Part shown: in pieces, positions 6,374 to 13,847 of the stretch
Numbering within the stretch: position 1 is the stretch's first letter
How the letters are laid out: every line of letters begins with the position of its first letter
DNA from: CAYLHB01 sp964383505
GTDB taxonomy: Bacteria; Patescibacteriota; Minisyncoccia; Phycocordibacterales; UBA12088
Assembly: GCA_964383505.1 (NCBI GenBank)
Contig: CAYLHB010000020.1
Location: 1 to 14,502, forward strand
Length of the DNA stretch: 14,502 nucleotides
Reading direction: 5' to 3'
Position numbers and translations under genes: made by a program
The notes under the pieces: model-generated
The model's input: the letters and a program-made list of their open reading frames with translations, nothing else
Told to the model about the DNA's origin: nothing
Databases searched by the model: none

Positions 6374-6850
6374 ATGAACTACCGCATAAACACTACCGCG
6401 CTCACCGCAGTCACCCTGCTTGTGCTGGTCGCACTGGGCTTGTTTGGGTACACCTACTTCCTCCTACCGGAAAAGGTTGAGGCCCCCGAACAAACTGAAA
6501 CTGCTTCTCCTCGGGAAAGCGACGTGGTGGTGACCGCACAGCACCAGTTTAGTGAGGGTGTCCACACCATCGCCGGCGAGTTTGGTGTACCGACACCGTG
6601 CCACAGGTTGGAAGCGGAAACATTTGTTGCGGAAGGGGGCGAAATCGAGGTACGCCTTTTAACCGTACTAATGGACGGGAGTGAAACATGTGCGCAGGTG
6701 ATTACACCTGCACGCTTCAAAGTGACTTTTGAGGCCCCTGAAGACATCAAGATTCGCGCACTGCTCGATGGTGCGCGGGTTGGGTTCAATCTCATACCCG
6801 TCCCCGAGGGTGAATCGCTCGATAGTTTTGACGTGTTTATTAAAGGGTAG
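6374..6850 (+). CDS. membrane-anchored exported protein with two cysteines, unknown function
   Basis: A frame opens at TTG 6332, but that overlaps the promoter box, so ATG 6374 is preferred. The 158-residue product starts MNYRINTTAL, followed by one hydrophobic helix (about residues 9-30), an acidic and Pro/Glu-rich linker to about 50, and a compact beta-rich domain to the end. C76 (VPTPCHRLE) and C106 (GSETCAQVI) could form a disulfide outside the membrane. Strand-like repeats include FKVTFEAPEDIKIRALLDG and VGFNLIPV. The pattern suggests a small beta-sandwich carrier or inhibitor domain, but I do not recognise the family. It has its own promoter and is followed by an 82-nt gap with another promoter. 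Confidence 0.7.
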   Translation: MNYRINTTALTAVTLLVLVALGLFGYTYFLLPEKVEAPEQTETASPRESDVVVTAQHQFSEGVHTIAGEFGVPTPCHRLEAETFVAEGGEIEVRLLTVLMDGSETCAQVITPARFKVTFEAPEDIKIRALLDGARVGFNLIPVPEGESLDSFDVFIKG

Positions 6851-6909
6851 TATCGGCTGACGGCATCCCCACTGGCACAAAGCTGACCCATATGGTACGC
6901 TTGCCTCAT

Positions 6910-6918
6910 TGGTATAAT
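6910..6918 (+). promoter_or_regulatory. extended -10 promoter of the chaperone/protease unit
   Basis: TGGTATAAT is a perfect extended -10 with TATAAT at 6913-6918. ATG 6933 lies 14 nt downstream, so the leader would be about 8 nt and no Shine-Dalgarno site fits. No convincing -35 is visible at the usual distance. Confidence 0.65.
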
Positions 6919-6932
6919 TAACAAATTTTTCC

Positions 6933-7853
6933 ATGAGCGATGATACAACACGCCGCGACGCAAGTGATGCTGATGCGGTAATGGAAGAGAACACTGTGGT
7001 GACGCCTATTGAGGTGATACCTGAAGCAACCTCAAGTGACGAAACGCCGTCTGACAGTAGGAACACTTCGGAAGTGCAGGCTATAACCACCTCATACTTG
7101 GTTGACGATCCCGCGGATAAAACCATGGGTCTTGGTGCGCACATTATGCGTCTACCCAGCATTATAAAAGAGTCTCCGCGCAACACGGCAGTGGCGGCAG
7201 TAATCGCACTTGTGGTACTCGCGGGCGGAGCGTGGGGGCTTTGGACTGCTGGCATTGTGCCGGGGGAGGGTACGCGCGACACCTCTGCGGTTGTTGCGCG
7301 AGTAAACGGCGTTGTTATTACTGAAGCAGAACTGAATAAGCGTGTAGGGCAGGTTGAACAAACACTTGAAGCGCAAATGGGGACGACCAGCCCACTCTCC
7401 GATGAGCTGCGCGGGCAAGTGCTCGACGAGCTCATCAACCTTGAGTTGCTCACACAGAGCGCGAGGGGGGCGGGGTATGAAGCGACCGACGCAGATGTGG
7501 ACGCTGAGCTTGCGCGCGTCACCGAGCTTTTGGGAGGTGAGGAGCAACTTGAAACACAACTCGTACTTGTAGGGCTCACCAAGGAAGAGCTTCGCGAAAA
7601 CGTGAAGAATGAGCTCGGGATTCGCAAGTACCTAGAAGCATCAACCGATGTGGGGAAAGCGGAGGTTTCCGAAGAGGAACTCAAGGCACTTTACGACTCA
7701 CAGTTTTCCGACACACCTGACGCGCCGTCGTTTGAAGAGGTGAAGCCGTACCTACAACAGCAGGCGGTACAGGAAAAGTCCGGTGCAATCCTTCAAGAGT
7801 TTATTGCAAAGCTAAAAAGCGAGGCCACAATTGAGAACCCCGCAACGGAGTAG
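6933..7853 (+). CDS. membrane-anchored SurA-N-like chaperone without a prolyl isomerase domain
   Basis: 306 residues. Residues 1-83 form an acidic, low-complexity cytoplasmic tail. A transmembrane helix follows at about 84-104 (TAVAAVIALVVLAGGAWGLW). The rest is outside and matches the SurA/PrsA N-terminal fold: VVARVNGVVITEAELNKRV, then GQVLDELINLELLTQSA, ATDADVDAELARV, GLTKEELRENVKNELGIRKY and VSEEELKALYDS, ending with FEEVKPYLQQQAVQEKSG. This is the helix order of SurA_N proteins, yet the parvulin domain normally inserted before the last helix is replaced by a short linker (about 258-266). It likely holds unfolded exported proteins and has no isomerase activity. It sits 1 nt before the M16 peptidase pair, which it may feed or be expressed with. 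ATG 6933 is supported by the TATAAT box just upstream. Confidence 0.85.
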   Translation: MSDDTTRRDASDADAVMEENTVVTPIEVIPEATSSDETPSDSRNTSEVQAITTSYLVDDPADKTMGLGAHIMRLPSIIKESPRNTAVAAVIALVVLAGGAWGLWTAGIVPGEGTRDTSAVVARVNGVVITEAELNKRVGQVEQTLEAQMGTTSPLSDELRGQVLDELINLELLTQSARGAGYEATDADVDAELARVTELLGGEEQLETQLVLVGLTKEELRENVKNELGIRKYLEASTDVGKAEVSEEELKALYDSQFSDTPDAPSFEEVKPYLQQQAVQEKSGAILQEFIAKLKSEATIENPATE

Positions 7854-7854
7854 C

Positions 7855-9156
7855 ATGGCACGAAAGGGTCCGACGAGCACCGTTCCGGGGTTTCGGGTGA
7901 TTTGCTCCTACCACGGCGTAGATGAGTACGAGCTTGTGTGGAATGGGTTGCGTGTACTCGTGGCACACCTTGAGGGTCCTCCCGTCATGGGCCTCATGGT
8001 CACCTACCTAGTGGGGAGCAGGCACGAGGCGACCGGCTACACCGGTGCCACGCACCTCCTTGAACACCTCATGTTTAAGGGTTCAAAAAAGTACCCGAAG
8101 GTGAGAGGCGTATCGGTGATTGACCGCCTAGAAGAGAAGGGGGCACGAATGAACGCAACCACGTGGCTCGACAGAACCAACTACTACGAGGTGCTGCCGG
8201 AGGAACATTTTGAATTTGCAGTAATGTTGGAGGCGGACAGGATGCGCCACGCGCTCATCACCGAGCGCGACCGTAGGGAGGAGATGCCGGCGGTACGAAG
8301 CGAGTATGCGATGGGGGAAAACGATGCGCTCGAGGCGCTCGACAAAGCCATGTGGGCGACCGCATTTCAAGCCCACCCCTACCACCACAGCACCATTGGG
8401 TGGCTCTCTGACATCGAGCGGGTACCCTTGGAGCGCCTACGCCTCTTCTACGACACCTACTACTGGCCCAACAATGCGTACGTCACCGTCGTGGGAGGGT
8501 TGCCAACATGCGAGGTACTCACCATCGTAAAAAAGTATTTCGGCGCGCATACGTGCTCACCGCACCCGATACCGAAACCCTACACGGTTGAGCCAGAGCA
8601 GAACGGAAAGAGGTTTGTGGAAGTGCAGAGGAGCGGTACGAAAAACTACGTTGGCGTGGCATGGAAAAGTCCCCACGCCCTCTCACCCGACACACCCGCG
8701 CTCCTCGTCCTTATGGACGTGCTCGCAAACGGGGAGACCTCGCGACTCCACCGCGCACTTGTGGAGAAGGGGCTCGCGCAGTCAGTCTCATCGCACACAT
8801 TTCCATTCCATGACCCATCGCTCGCGCTCATCTACAGCGCACTTACCCCAAAGATACCACATGCAAAGGTAGAGCAGGTTGTTATTCGGGAAGTGGAGCG
8901 CATCCACGCGCACGGGATTACTCATGACGAACTTACCCGCTCGCTTGCGCTTCTGGAAACGGCACATGCGACCGCCCGCGATGGTCACTTCGCACTCCTC
9001 GCGACGCTCAATGAGGCAATTGCGGTTGGCGACTGGCGACTCTTTTTCGACCTACCTACGCTCGTGCGCAAGGTGACCCTAGCCGACGTGCAGAGAGTGG
9101 GAACAACCTACCTCACACCCTCACACCTCACCGTAGGGCACTACAAAGGCATATGA
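7855..9156 (+). CDS. M16 family zinc metallopeptidase, catalytic subunit
   Basis: A frame is open from TTG 7831, but ATG 7855 is chosen: it begins one base after the previous stop, with GGAG at 7847-7850. The 433-residue protein has the inverted zinc motif HLLEH (H67, E70, H71) in GATHLLEHLMFKG, and the third ligand is probably E150 in VRSEYAMGE. HPYHHSTIGW and the N-terminal domain follow the mitochondrial processing peptidase / YmxG pattern. In the second half, GETSRLHRALVEKGLAQSVSS keeps the Arg of the R/Y site but lacks the Tyr. There is no signal peptide, so it should be cytoplasmic. It overlaps the next gene by 4 bp (ATGA), typical of a two-subunit M16B enzyme that degrades peptides. 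Confidence 0.92.
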   Translation: MARKGPTSTVPGFRVICSYHGVDEYELVWNGLRVLVAHLEGPPVMGLMVTYLVGSRHEATGYTGATHLLEHLMFKGSKKYPKVRGVSVIDRLEEKGARMNATTWLDRTNYYEVLPEEHFEFAVMLEADRMRHALITERDRREEMPAVRSEYAMGENDALEALDKAMWATAFQAHPYHHSTIGWLSDIERVPLERLRLFYDTYYWPNNAYVTVVGGLPTCEVLTIVKKYFGAHTCSPHPIPKPYTVEPEQNGKRFVEVQRSGTKNYVGVAWKSPHALSPDTPALLVLMDVLANGETSRLHRALVEKGLAQSVSSHTFPFHDPSLALIYSALTPKIPHAKVEQVVIREVERIHAHGITHDELTRSLALLETAHATARDGHFALLATLNEAIAVGDWRLFFDLPTLVRKVTLADVQRVGTTYLTPSHLTVGHYKGI

Positions 9157-10439
9157 GTACCCAGGTTCCATTCAGCTTTGAAAAAAATGTCCACACATTT
9201 CGCACGGAGAGCGGGGTAGATGTGTACGCACTTAAGACTCCTCTTGAGGGGGTCGTGCACATTCGTATCGGGCTTTTCGGGGGTACCCATGCATCGTACG
9301 ACAACGAAATTATTCCGCTGCTCCAAAGCGACATACTCCCCGCGGGCACCAAAGCACTACGCAAACGGGGTGTGTTGGAGACATTCGAACGCCTCGGCGC
9401 TCGTGTGGATGTTTCCTTGAGCTCCGAGCACCTAGAGGTACACGTGGTAGCGCGCACATGCGCCTTTGAAGAAACACTCAAGCTCGTGCTCGACACACTC
9501 ACCACACCCCGTTGGGCTACAAAAGATTTCAATGAAGCCTCCACGCGGCTCGCCGCCTCGCTTGAACATGAAAAAGAGGAGACTTCCTCACTCGCACATA
9601 CCGCACTCCTTCGCGCACTCTACGCACCCGGCCATCCGCACTATAGTCGCAACGTCTCAGAACGTAGTACGCTACTGGCAAGGGTATCGCTCGATCACGT
9701 GCGCGAGTTCCACACAACGACACTCACTGGAGCAGGTGGGGTGCTCTCAATCACCGGTGATGTGCACCTTGCGCGCATGCTCCCCGTGCTCACACGCGAG
9801 CTCAACCGCCTGCCACACACACGTGTCGCTCCACCCTCACTCAAACCCGATGCGCTCGCGCCACAGGGTGAGAGGGACCTTGTCCTACCCCAAAGCGATA
9901 AAATGAACGTGCACACCTACCTAGGCATTCCGCTTGCACTCACCCGCGTCGATCGCGACTACCTCCCGCTCTCAGTGGGAGTCGCGATTCTGGGTGGCTC
10001 GGTCTCTTCGCGCCTTTTTCATACGCTCCGCACCAAAAAGAGCCTCACATACGGCTCGTATGCGTCGCTCGCCGGCTTTCAGGATGGGTACCCCGGCTAC
10101 TTGGAGGCAAGCGCACTCTTTCCCTCCGATGTGTTTGTGAGGGGGAGACGCGAATTGCGAAGCGTCGTGCGAGCGTTTATAGAAAATGGGGTCACCGCTT
10201 CGGAGCTTGCTCGAAAGAAGGATGAGCTAACCGGAAAATTCCTCGTGGGCACCACGAGCGCAAGCGGGCTCGCCACATCGCTCTTCATGAATCATATCAT
10301 GCAAAGGCCTGTCTCCTACCTCGATACGTACCCGGAACTTGTACGTGCACTCTCAACTCGTGAGGTGAATCGTGCGATTTTAGAGCACCTTGACTACTCC
10401 CGTGCGGTGACATCGGCATCCGGCACAATCGAGGTGTGA
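9153..10439 (+). CDS. M16 family peptidase, partner subunit lacking the zinc motif
   Basis: 428 residues, starting within the stop of the catalytic gene (ATGA). The two M16 halves are present, but the HxxEH site is replaced around residues 51-60 (NEIIPLLQSD), so it should not bind the catalytic zinc. The C-terminal half has ILGGSVSSRLFHTL followed by KKSLTYGSYASL, giving Arg (R287) and Tyr (Y300) of the R/Y motif that positions the substrate in known M16B heterodimers. Together the pair has one zinc site and one R/Y site. No signal peptide is visible. TGA 10437-10439 ends it, 57 nt before alaS. Confidence 0.9.
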   Translation: MSTQVPFSFEKNVHTFRTESGVDVYALKTPLEGVVHIRIGLFGGTHASYDNEIIPLLQSDILPAGTKALRKRGVLETFERLGARVDVSLSSEHLEVHVVARTCAFEETLKLVLDTLTTPRWATKDFNEASTRLAASLEHEKEETSSLAHTALLRALYAPGHPHYSRNVSERSTLLARVSLDHVREFHTTTLTGAGGVLSITGDVHLARMLPVLTRELNRLPHTRVAPPSLKPDALAPQGERDLVLPQSDKMNVHTYLGIPLALTRVDRDYLPLSVGVAILGGSVSSRLFHTLRTKKSLTYGSYASLAGFQDGYPGYLEASALFPSDVFVRGRRELRSVVRAFIENGVTASELARKKDELTGKFLVGTTSASGLATSLFMNHIMQRPVSYLDTYPELVRALSTREVNRAILEHLDYSRAVTSASGTIEV

Positions 10440-10460
10440 GGCACACACGCAACCCCACAC

Positions 10461-10489
10461 TGGAAAAACACACGAATTCGCGCTACGCT
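10461..10489 (+). promoter_or_regulatory. weak candidate promoter for alaS
   Basis: TGGAAA (10461-10466) and TACGCT (10484-10489) are 17 nt apart, and ATG 10497 begins 7 nt after the -10 box, which would give a leaderless transcript as for 12442. The hexamers match only partly, and read-through from the M16 genes is equally possible. Confidence 0.3.
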
Positions 10490-10496
10490 GTCGTGC

Positions 10497-12374
10497 ATGA
10501 CACTTTCCGAGCTTAGAGAGAAGTACCTGCAGTTCTACATCGAGCGAGGGCACGCTTTGGTGCCGTCTTCCCCACTCGTGCCTGAAAATGATCCGACGAC
10601 CCTCTTCACGGGCTCCGGCATGCAACCTTTGGTGCCCTACCTCCTTGGTGCCCCGCACCCGAAAGGAACGCGCATCGTCAACAGCCAAAAGTGCTTTCGC
10701 TCGATGGACATCGAGGAGGTGGGTGACAATCGACACACGACCTTTTTTGAGATGCTGGGCAATTGGTCGCTGGGCGACTACTTCAAACGGGAACAGCTCC
10801 CGTGGTTTTTTGAGTTCCTCACCGAGGTCGTGGGGCTCGACCCCTCTCGACTCTACGTGACCGCGTTTGCGGGCGATGCGTCGCTCGGCATACCACGGGA
10901 TGAGGAGTCGAGTACTATCTGGCAAGAACTCTTCGCAAAGAAAGGCATTACTGCGCGTGCGGTGCACGTGGGGAGCGAAGAAAACGGCTACAAAGTAGGT
11001 ATGCAGGAGGGTCGTATATTTTTCTACGACGCGAGAAAGAATTGGTGGAGCAGGTCGGGTGTGCCCTCGAACATGCCTGCTGGCGAGCCGGGTGGCCCTG
11101 ACAGCGAGGTATTCTACGACTTCGGCACCCCACACGACCCGGTGTGGGGAGTGCACTGCCACCCCAACTGCGATTGCGGTAGGTTCCTTGAAATCGGCAA
11201 CAGCGTCTTTATGGAGTATGTAAAGAACGGAGATGGTACATTCAGTGCACTACCACAACAAAACGTTGACTTCGGTGGTGGCTTAGAGCGCATCCTCATG
11301 GCATACCACCACACACCCGACGTGGTGAAGGTTAACCACGTGCCCATTATTTCGTTCCTAGAAGAGAAATCTGGCACAAACTATGGAGATTCTGACGAGC
11401 ACACCCGCGCATTCCGCATCATCGCAGACCACATGAAAGCGGCTATATTCCTCATCGCCGACGGTGTACGCCCCTCAAATACCGATCAAGGGTACTTTGT
11501 GCGCCGACTCATACGACGCGCAGTACGCTATGCCAACCGCCTGGGTATTTCCGAGAGCGCGCTCTCTCGCGTCGTCGAGCCGGTGGCTACCATGTACGAG
11601 GGGGTGTACCCACTTGTACAACTCAAAGCCGATATTGCTACAACGATTGACGAGGAAGAGCGGAAATTCCGCTCAACGCTCGCGAGAGGGTTACGGGAGT
11701 TCGAAAAACTCACCACCACAGAAGTGACGGGTGCGCAGGCCTTCGCGCTTTTCAGTACGTATGGATTTCCGCTGGAACTCACCCTTGAGATAGCACACGA
11801 GCGAGGAACAAACGTCGACGAAGAGGGTTTCCATGAGCAAATGAAGAAGCACCAAGAACTCTCGCGAGCGGGTGCGGAACAAAAGTTTAAGGGTGGGCTT
11901 GCCGACCATGGTGAGGTCACCACCATGCTCCACACGTGCACCCACCTCATGCTCGCGGGGCTTCGCAAGCACCTTGGAGCGCATGTCCACCAAGCGGGGA
12001 GCAACATCACTGCCGAGCGGGCACGGTTCGACTTCACCCACCCTGAAAAGGTGCCCCGCGAGACGCTCGATATGGTGGAACAGTATGTCAATGAAGCGAT
12101 TCGCAAACAGTGCGAGGTGGTTGTGACACCCATGGATAAAGAGTGCGCAAGACAGGAGGGGGTCGAGGGGAGTTTCTGGGAGAAGTACCCTGACATCGTG
12201 AATGTGTATGAAGTGAAGTGCGAGGACGGCACCACCTACAGTCGAGAGCTCTGCGGGGGCCCCCACGTGGAGCATACCGGTCTCATTCGCGGCACCTTTA
12301 TGATTGTGAAGGAGGAGGCGGTGGCCGCGGGTGTGCGGCGCGTTAAGGCTATCCTTAAAGAGGAGACGCCCTAG
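10497..12374 (+). CDS. alaS: alanyl-tRNA synthetase lacking the C-Ala domain
   Basis: Charges tRNA-Ala with alanine in the cytoplasm and hydrolyses mischarged Ser/Gly-tRNA-Ala. The class II catalytic core is intact: GSGMQPLVPYLLG and NSQKCFRSMDIEEVGDNRH (motif 1 area), FFEMLGNWSLGDYFK (motif 2, about 83-97), CDCGRFLEIGNSVFMEY, and DFGGGLERILMA (motif 3, about 258-269). The editing domain keeps its zinc ligands: H479 and H483 in HTCTHLM, and C586 and H590 in CGGPHV (usually CGGTHV), followed by AAGVRRVKAIL. The protein ends there at 625 residues; most bacterial AlaRS run to about 870 with a coiled coil and C-Ala domain for tRNA elbow binding. No frame after the stop resembles C-Ala, so the short form is real, as I recall for CPR bacteria. 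No Shine-Dalgarno site precedes ATG 10497. Confidence 0.96.
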   Translation: MTLSELREKYLQFYIERGHALVPSSPLVPENDPTTLFTGSGMQPLVPYLLGAPHPKGTRIVNSQKCFRSMDIEEVGDNRHTTFFEMLGNWSLGDYFKREQLPWFFEFLTEVVGLDPSRLYVTAFAGDASLGIPRDEESSTIWQELFAKKGITARAVHVGSEENGYKVGMQEGRIFFYDARKNWWSRSGVPSNMPAGEPGGPDSEVFYDFGTPHDPVWGVHCHPNCDCGRFLEIGNSVFMEYVKNGDGTFSALPQQNVDFGGGLERILMAYHHTPDVVKVNHVPIISFLEEKSGTNYGDSDEHTRAFRIIADHMKAAIFLIADGVRPSNTDQGYFVRRLIRRAVRYANRLGISESALSRVVEPVATMYEGVYPLVQLKADIATTIDEEERKFRSTLARGLREFEKLTTTEVTGAQAFALFSTYGFPLELTLEIAHERGTNVDEEGFHEQMKKHQELSRAGAEQKFKGGLADHGEVTTMLHTCTHLMLAGLRKHLGAHVHQAGSNITAERARFDFTHPEKVPRETLDMVEQYVNEAIRKQCEVVVTPMDKECARQEGVEGSFWEKYPDIVNVYEVKCEDGTTYSRELCGGPHVEHTGLIRGTFMIVKEEAVAAGVRRVKAILKEETP

Positions 12375-12429
12375 CGTGCAGTATCCACCGACATAGCACC
12401 GAAAGGCATCCTATGGCGGGCTGATGCGG

Positions 12430-12435
12430 TATACT
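12430..12435 (+). promoter_or_regulatory. -10 box for a leaderless transcript
   Basis: TATACT at 12430-12435, within GGTATACTGG, ends 7 nt before ATG 12442, so transcription should begin at or next to the start codon. The 10-mer is identical to 6336-6345. It overlaps the upstream ATG 12424 of the same frame, which therefore cannot be the start of a transcript from here. Confidence 0.6.
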
Positions 12436-12441
12436 GGCTCC

Positions 12442-13614
12442 ATGGCTACCACAAAAACCACACACAAGCCTTTCGTGCTTGTCGAGCTTTCGAGCGATAG
12501 TGTTGGGGTGGGGTGTGGGGTTCTCTCATCGAGTGCTTCCGAGCTTGTCTGGTGCACACGGCTTCTGTTTAAAGGACAAGTATCTCGTGAGTATGAGATA
12601 CTTGAACGTGTTGCCATTTCAGCGCTCCTCGAGGGGAGTATGCAGCTGGCGGGAGAGGGTGTGAAAGAGCTTGTAAAAAAAGGGGTAAGTTTTGCACATG
12701 CGCAGGTCGTTTTTGCGTATGCCACGCCATGGTCAGTTGGGCTAATAAGTACATTACGAAAAACTTCAAATAATCCCAGAACTGTATCAGAAAAAGAATT
12801 CAAGGATAGTATTGTGAAGGAAGAGTACGTGTTTCAACAAAGTGACATAGTGCGCACGCACATTGAGCGTACCGGTCCCGTGTCTTTACTTGAAACAAGG
12901 ATAGTGGATACCAGAGCAAATGGATACCGTTTACAACATGCGCATTCTTTCCCCACATCATCCTTCGAAGCGACCATGTATTACAGCGCAATTCCCAAAA
13001 CTCTTCGCGCACGTTGTGATGAAGTAGCAAAAAAAACATTTCATGGCATTGGATTGGAACATGTGTCGGCTACCTACCTACTCTCCTTGGCCCAACAGGT
13101 TGCCCACCCAGATATTGAACGTTGTCTGCTTGTTGAGGTGGGAAGCGAGATGACAGTAGTCTCATATATGTGGGGAGGAGTGCTCGAAAATACCACATGG
13201 TTCCTTTCGGGTTCCAGAGGCCTTACGGAAGAGGTAGCAAAACGTGCACGATCTGCAGAAGAAGTGCGGAGCGCAGTCGAGCTTGCCTTTACGACTCCAT
13301 CTGAGGTGGTACCGTACAGTACATGGATTACTGCTTTCCAAGATGCTTTGGTTGACGTGCTAGGTGGTATTGCACCACCTTCCCATGCATATCTTTTAGT
13401 GAGTGAGGATATGGAAATTGCGTTTACTCGTCTTATAAAAATAGGATTGGATGCAGTATCGCCACACCCCATCAATCTGACATTACTACAGTCGCTAATT
13501 CGCACAAAAGTTTGTGAGCCACAAGCAGAAGGCGCGATGGCATCGCCGCAACCATTCGCATGTTGTTTTGATAGGGTTCTTTCAGCGCTCGCGATGGGGA
13601 TTGTGCGCCTGTGA
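12442..13614 (+). CDS. FtsA/PilM-like actin-fold protein
   Basis: 390 residues from ATG 12442, chosen because the -10 box rules out ATG 12424 six codons earlier. The N-terminus FVLVELSSDSVGVGCGVL fits the first phosphate loop of the actin/HSP70 fold. Residues 228-263 give the second nucleotide-binding part: LLVEVGSEMTVVSYMWGGVL, then SGSRGLTEEVA, like the 'DIG..T.. G..iT..iA' pattern of FtsA and PilM. The end (LSALAMGIVRL) resembles the last helix of this fold. The two phosphate loops are atypical (E where D and S where G are usual), so ATP hydrolysis is uncertain. In PilM the protein links type IV pilus parts; in FtsA it tethers FtsZ to the membrane. No pilus or division genes are visible next to it and no membrane helix is seen, so its role is open. 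It is AT-richer than alaS. Confidence 0.65.
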   Translation: MATTKTTHKPFVLVELSSDSVGVGCGVLSSSASELVWCTRLLFKGQVSREYEILERVAISALLEGSMQLAGEGVKELVKKGVSFAHAQVVFAYATPWSVGLISTLRKTSNNPRTVSEKEFKDSIVKEEYVFQQSDIVRTHIERTGPVSLLETRIVDTRANGYRLQHAHSFPTSSFEATMYYSAIPKTLRARCDEVAKKTFHGIGLEHVSATYLLSLAQQVAHPDIERCLLVEVGSEMTVVSYMWGGVLENTTWFLSGSRGLTEEVAKRARSAEEVRSAVELAFTTPSEVVPYSTWITAFQDALVDVLGGIAPPSHAYLLVSEDMEIAFTRLIKIGLDAVSPHPINLTLLQSLIRTKVCEPQAEGAMASPQPFACCFDRVLSALAMGIVRL

Positions 13615-13758
13615 TGCGTGCATGAAACAGCAGAAAGGTTATGGGGAGGTGTGTATACCACACAACATGTGATTGAGTTGCTATGTATTGTTCCAGGAGG
13701 AGTGCAGGGGGTGGAGAGAAGTCAAGCAGGGATAATCGCGGTAGGGCTTGCAACATGA
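13615..13758 (+). other. in-frame open extension after the FtsA/PilM-like stop
   Basis: Directly after TGA 13612-13614 the same frame stays open for 47 codons to TGA 13756-13758, including VYTTQHVIELLCIVPGGVQG and a final IIAVGLAT. GTG 13618 could start a 46-residue peptide, but no Shine-Dalgarno site is present. The extension might be a lost C-terminal tail, a small gene or chance; an open run of this length is expected by chance fairly often. Confidence 0.2.
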
Positions 13759-13775
13759 GGAATATATGTTATAAA
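13748..13775 (+). promoter_or_regulatory. promoter of the solute-binding protein gene
   Basis: TTGCAA (13748-13753) and TATAAA (13770-13775) are spaced by 16 nt, with TG one base before the -10 box. The predicted start near 13782 gives a 66-nt leader to GTG 13848. The leader holds a small stem GGAC-ATGA-GTCC and the strong site AAAGGAG (13834-13840), seven bases before the GTG. Confidence 0.55.
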
Positions 13776-13847
13776 AACACCCGGACATGAGTCCACAAGT
13801 AGCCGTGCGGTTGCTTGTCACTAGATCATTACAAAAGGAGTGGTTAA

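Noticed and set aside
6668..7684. Long minus-strand frame (338 codons), very Ser-rich
   Set aside because: Mirror of the chaperone coding frame; the serine excess is the reverse of GA-rich codons, and it spans an intergenic region and two genes.
10380..11162. Minus-strand frame of 260 codons opposite alaS
   Set aside because: Lies antisense to the highly conserved alaS core, with no start signal and no protein-like pattern.
11528..12275. Overlapping minus-strand frames opposite the alaS editing domain
   Set aside because: Two competing antisense frames over a conserved gene; typical shadows in GC-rich coding DNA.
13650..13670. Minus-strand TGTGGTATACAC resembling the local promoter boxes
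   Set aside because: It would drive antisense transcription into the actin-fold gene with no minus-strand gene to express; part of an imperfect palindrome likely arising by chance.
13782..13847. Possible riboswitch in the leader of the solute-binding gene
   Set aside because: Only one small 4-bp stem is visible; no known aptamer core could be recognised.
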